Origin: Planctomycetota bacterium
GTDB lineage: Bacteria; Planctomycetota; Phycisphaerae; WQYP01
DNA: 33,793 nucleotides
Direction: 5' to 3'
Assembly (NCBI GenBank): GCA_021798635.1
Contig: JAJZGH010000015.1
Coordinates: 1-33,793 of the forward strand
How positions within the stretch are numbered: position 1 is the first letter of the stretch; the number at the start of each line of letters is the position of its first letter. The notes under the pieces are model-generated. The model worked only from the letters and a program-made list of their open reading frames with translations. It did not search any database and was not told the DNA's origin. The position numbers and the translations under genes were made by a program. Positions 33,129-33,793 of this stretch are shown one piece after another.

Positions 33129-33793
33129 TCAGGCTATTCTGCGGCGTTTGAATAGCAGCAATCCCATGCCGCCGACACTCAATAGGCCCAGCGTTAATGG
33201 CTCAGGAACCACCGCCACATCGGCCGCTTGGATGCCGACATTACCAGAAGGGCTTGTTACACCCGTGACGCCGGATATATTGGGGACATCCGTGAATGTC
33301 AGCACGTCCCCGGTGCTACCACCGGTGATCATAAGTGACAGCACAGCATAACCATGGCCCTGCCCACTTCCATTATTAGTAAATGAAGTGCCTGTCGGGG
33401 CGGCGAACACTACTCCATTAGCAGTGTAACTTCCGCTGCCGGAACTTAGCGTCGCCGACAGGTTGGAGGCACTGTTGTATGAAGTCAGGTAAAAATTGAG
33501 CGTCTCCGAGGGTGCCAACAGCGTGGTTGTCAGCGAGTAGCTCCAAGTGGAGCCAGAAGCTCCGGTCCCCCATGTATAAACAAACGCCGTACTCGGTCCC
33601 AACGGGGCGGAAGGAAATGTCAAATTCACGTAACTATTGCCCGCGGGGGCGATGCCAAGTGACGGGCTACCCGTCAAATTTGTGAAATTAGCCGTATTAC
33701 CCGGCGAAAATGTACCCGTGGTAGTTCCGCCATAGCCATAGTAGGCCCATCCCGCTGTGCCGGCACTGATGTCAATGGGATTTGTACTGCTGT
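33129..33793 (-). CDS. PEP-CTERM sorting domain protein, 5' end outside window
   Basis: The frame is open from the right window edge to a TGA at 33129-33131, so this is the last 221 residues of a longer exported protein. The body is Gly/Ser/Thr/Asn-rich with predicted beta strands (YVNLTFPSAPLGPSTAFVYT, STWSYSLTTTLLAPSETLNF), common in surface or extracellular-matrix proteins of this type. The C-terminus is a PEP-CTERM signal: VVPEPLTLGLLSVGGMGLLL and a basic tail FKRRRIA. PEP-CTERM tails direct processing by an exosortase (not in this window). The function is unknown. TTG 33677 is not the real start, since the coding pattern continues upstream of it. Confidence 0.85.
   Translation of the reverse strand, partial: SSTNPIDISAGTAGWAYYGYGGTTTGTFSPGNTANFTNLTGSPSLGIAPAGNSYVNLTFPSAPLGPSTAFVYTWGTGASGSTWSYSLTTTLLAPSETLNFYLTSYNSASNLSATLSSGSGSYTANGVVFAAPTGTSFTNNGSGQGHGYAVLSLMITGGSTGDVLTFTDVPNISGVTGVTSPSGNVGIQAADVAVVPEPLTLGLLSVGGMGLLLFKRRRIA

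Overview
The window looks like about 34 kb of chromosome from a planctomycete, probably of the Phycisphaerae type. This is an inference from gene content: two PEP-CTERM proteins of the VPEP-(A/L)TLGLL type at the right edge, a Tat-exported lipoprotein sugar mutarotase, large exported proteins of no recognised family, a dispersed mraZ-rsmH remnant of the division/cell-wall cluster, and GC-rich coding with GTG/TTG starts. No rRNA, phage or CRISPR array is seen.

Layout. 1-2.7 kb: the 3' part of a PpiD/SurA-like periplasmic folding factor and an MFS transporter. 2.8-3.5 kb: decayed mobile DNA (the C-terminal piece of a cytosine-5 DNA methyltransferase, a 46-residue ORF, and a probable IS4/Tn5-type transposase relic). 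3.5-6.1 kb, minus strand: an exported aldose 1-epimerase with its own promoter and terminator, followed by a XylR-like regulator (LacI-type sensor plus AraC HTH) broken by one extra base in a 5-base run. 6.25-7.5 kb: tRNA-Gly(GCC) facing chorismate synthase (aroC). 7.5-10.75 kb: mraZ, a highly structured RNA region ending in an intrinsic terminator, rsmH, and a membrane-anchored two-LysM protein. 10.9-14.5 kb, minus strand: two tandem exported proteins of unknown function. 14.7-16.2 kb: a 19-residue Lys-rich micro-ORF, PduO-type cobalamin adenosyltransferase, nadD. 16.2-19.7 kb: a flavin-dependent halogenase-like enzyme and a coupled ketosynthase/chain-length-factor-like pair. 19.7-19.8 kb: palindromic repeats. 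19.9-22.3 kb: ispF, ruvC, rmuC. 22.3-24.9 kb, minus strand: ilvC, a VOC protein and an SppA-like lipoprotein peptidase. 25.0-28.0 kb: a copper operon (CsoR operator, csoR, copA-like ATPase with YHS and two HMBD motifs). 28.2-32.5 kb, minus strand: a beta-propeller/phosphoesterase protein translationally coupled to a phosphate-porter-like MFS protein. 32.7 kb to the end, minus strand: a PEP-CTERM fragment and a PEP-CTERM gene cut by the window edge.

The most striking signal is the 8.47-8.80 kb stretch between mraZ and rsmH. Within about 290 nt it carries ten A(N)GGA motifs. Most sit exactly in 5-6 nt loops of hairpins (AAGGAC, AGGGAC, ATGGAC, AGGAC, AAGGAC, ACGGAC, plus AAGGAT and ATGGAA), and it ends in a GC hairpin with eight T. 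That is the architecture of CsrB/RsmZ-type RNAs that titrate CsrA/RsmA, here embedded in the cell-division locus. The second is the halogenase-like/KS-alpha/KS-beta trio, which suggests a small halogenated polyene or polyketide-like pathway whose carrier protein is not in the window.
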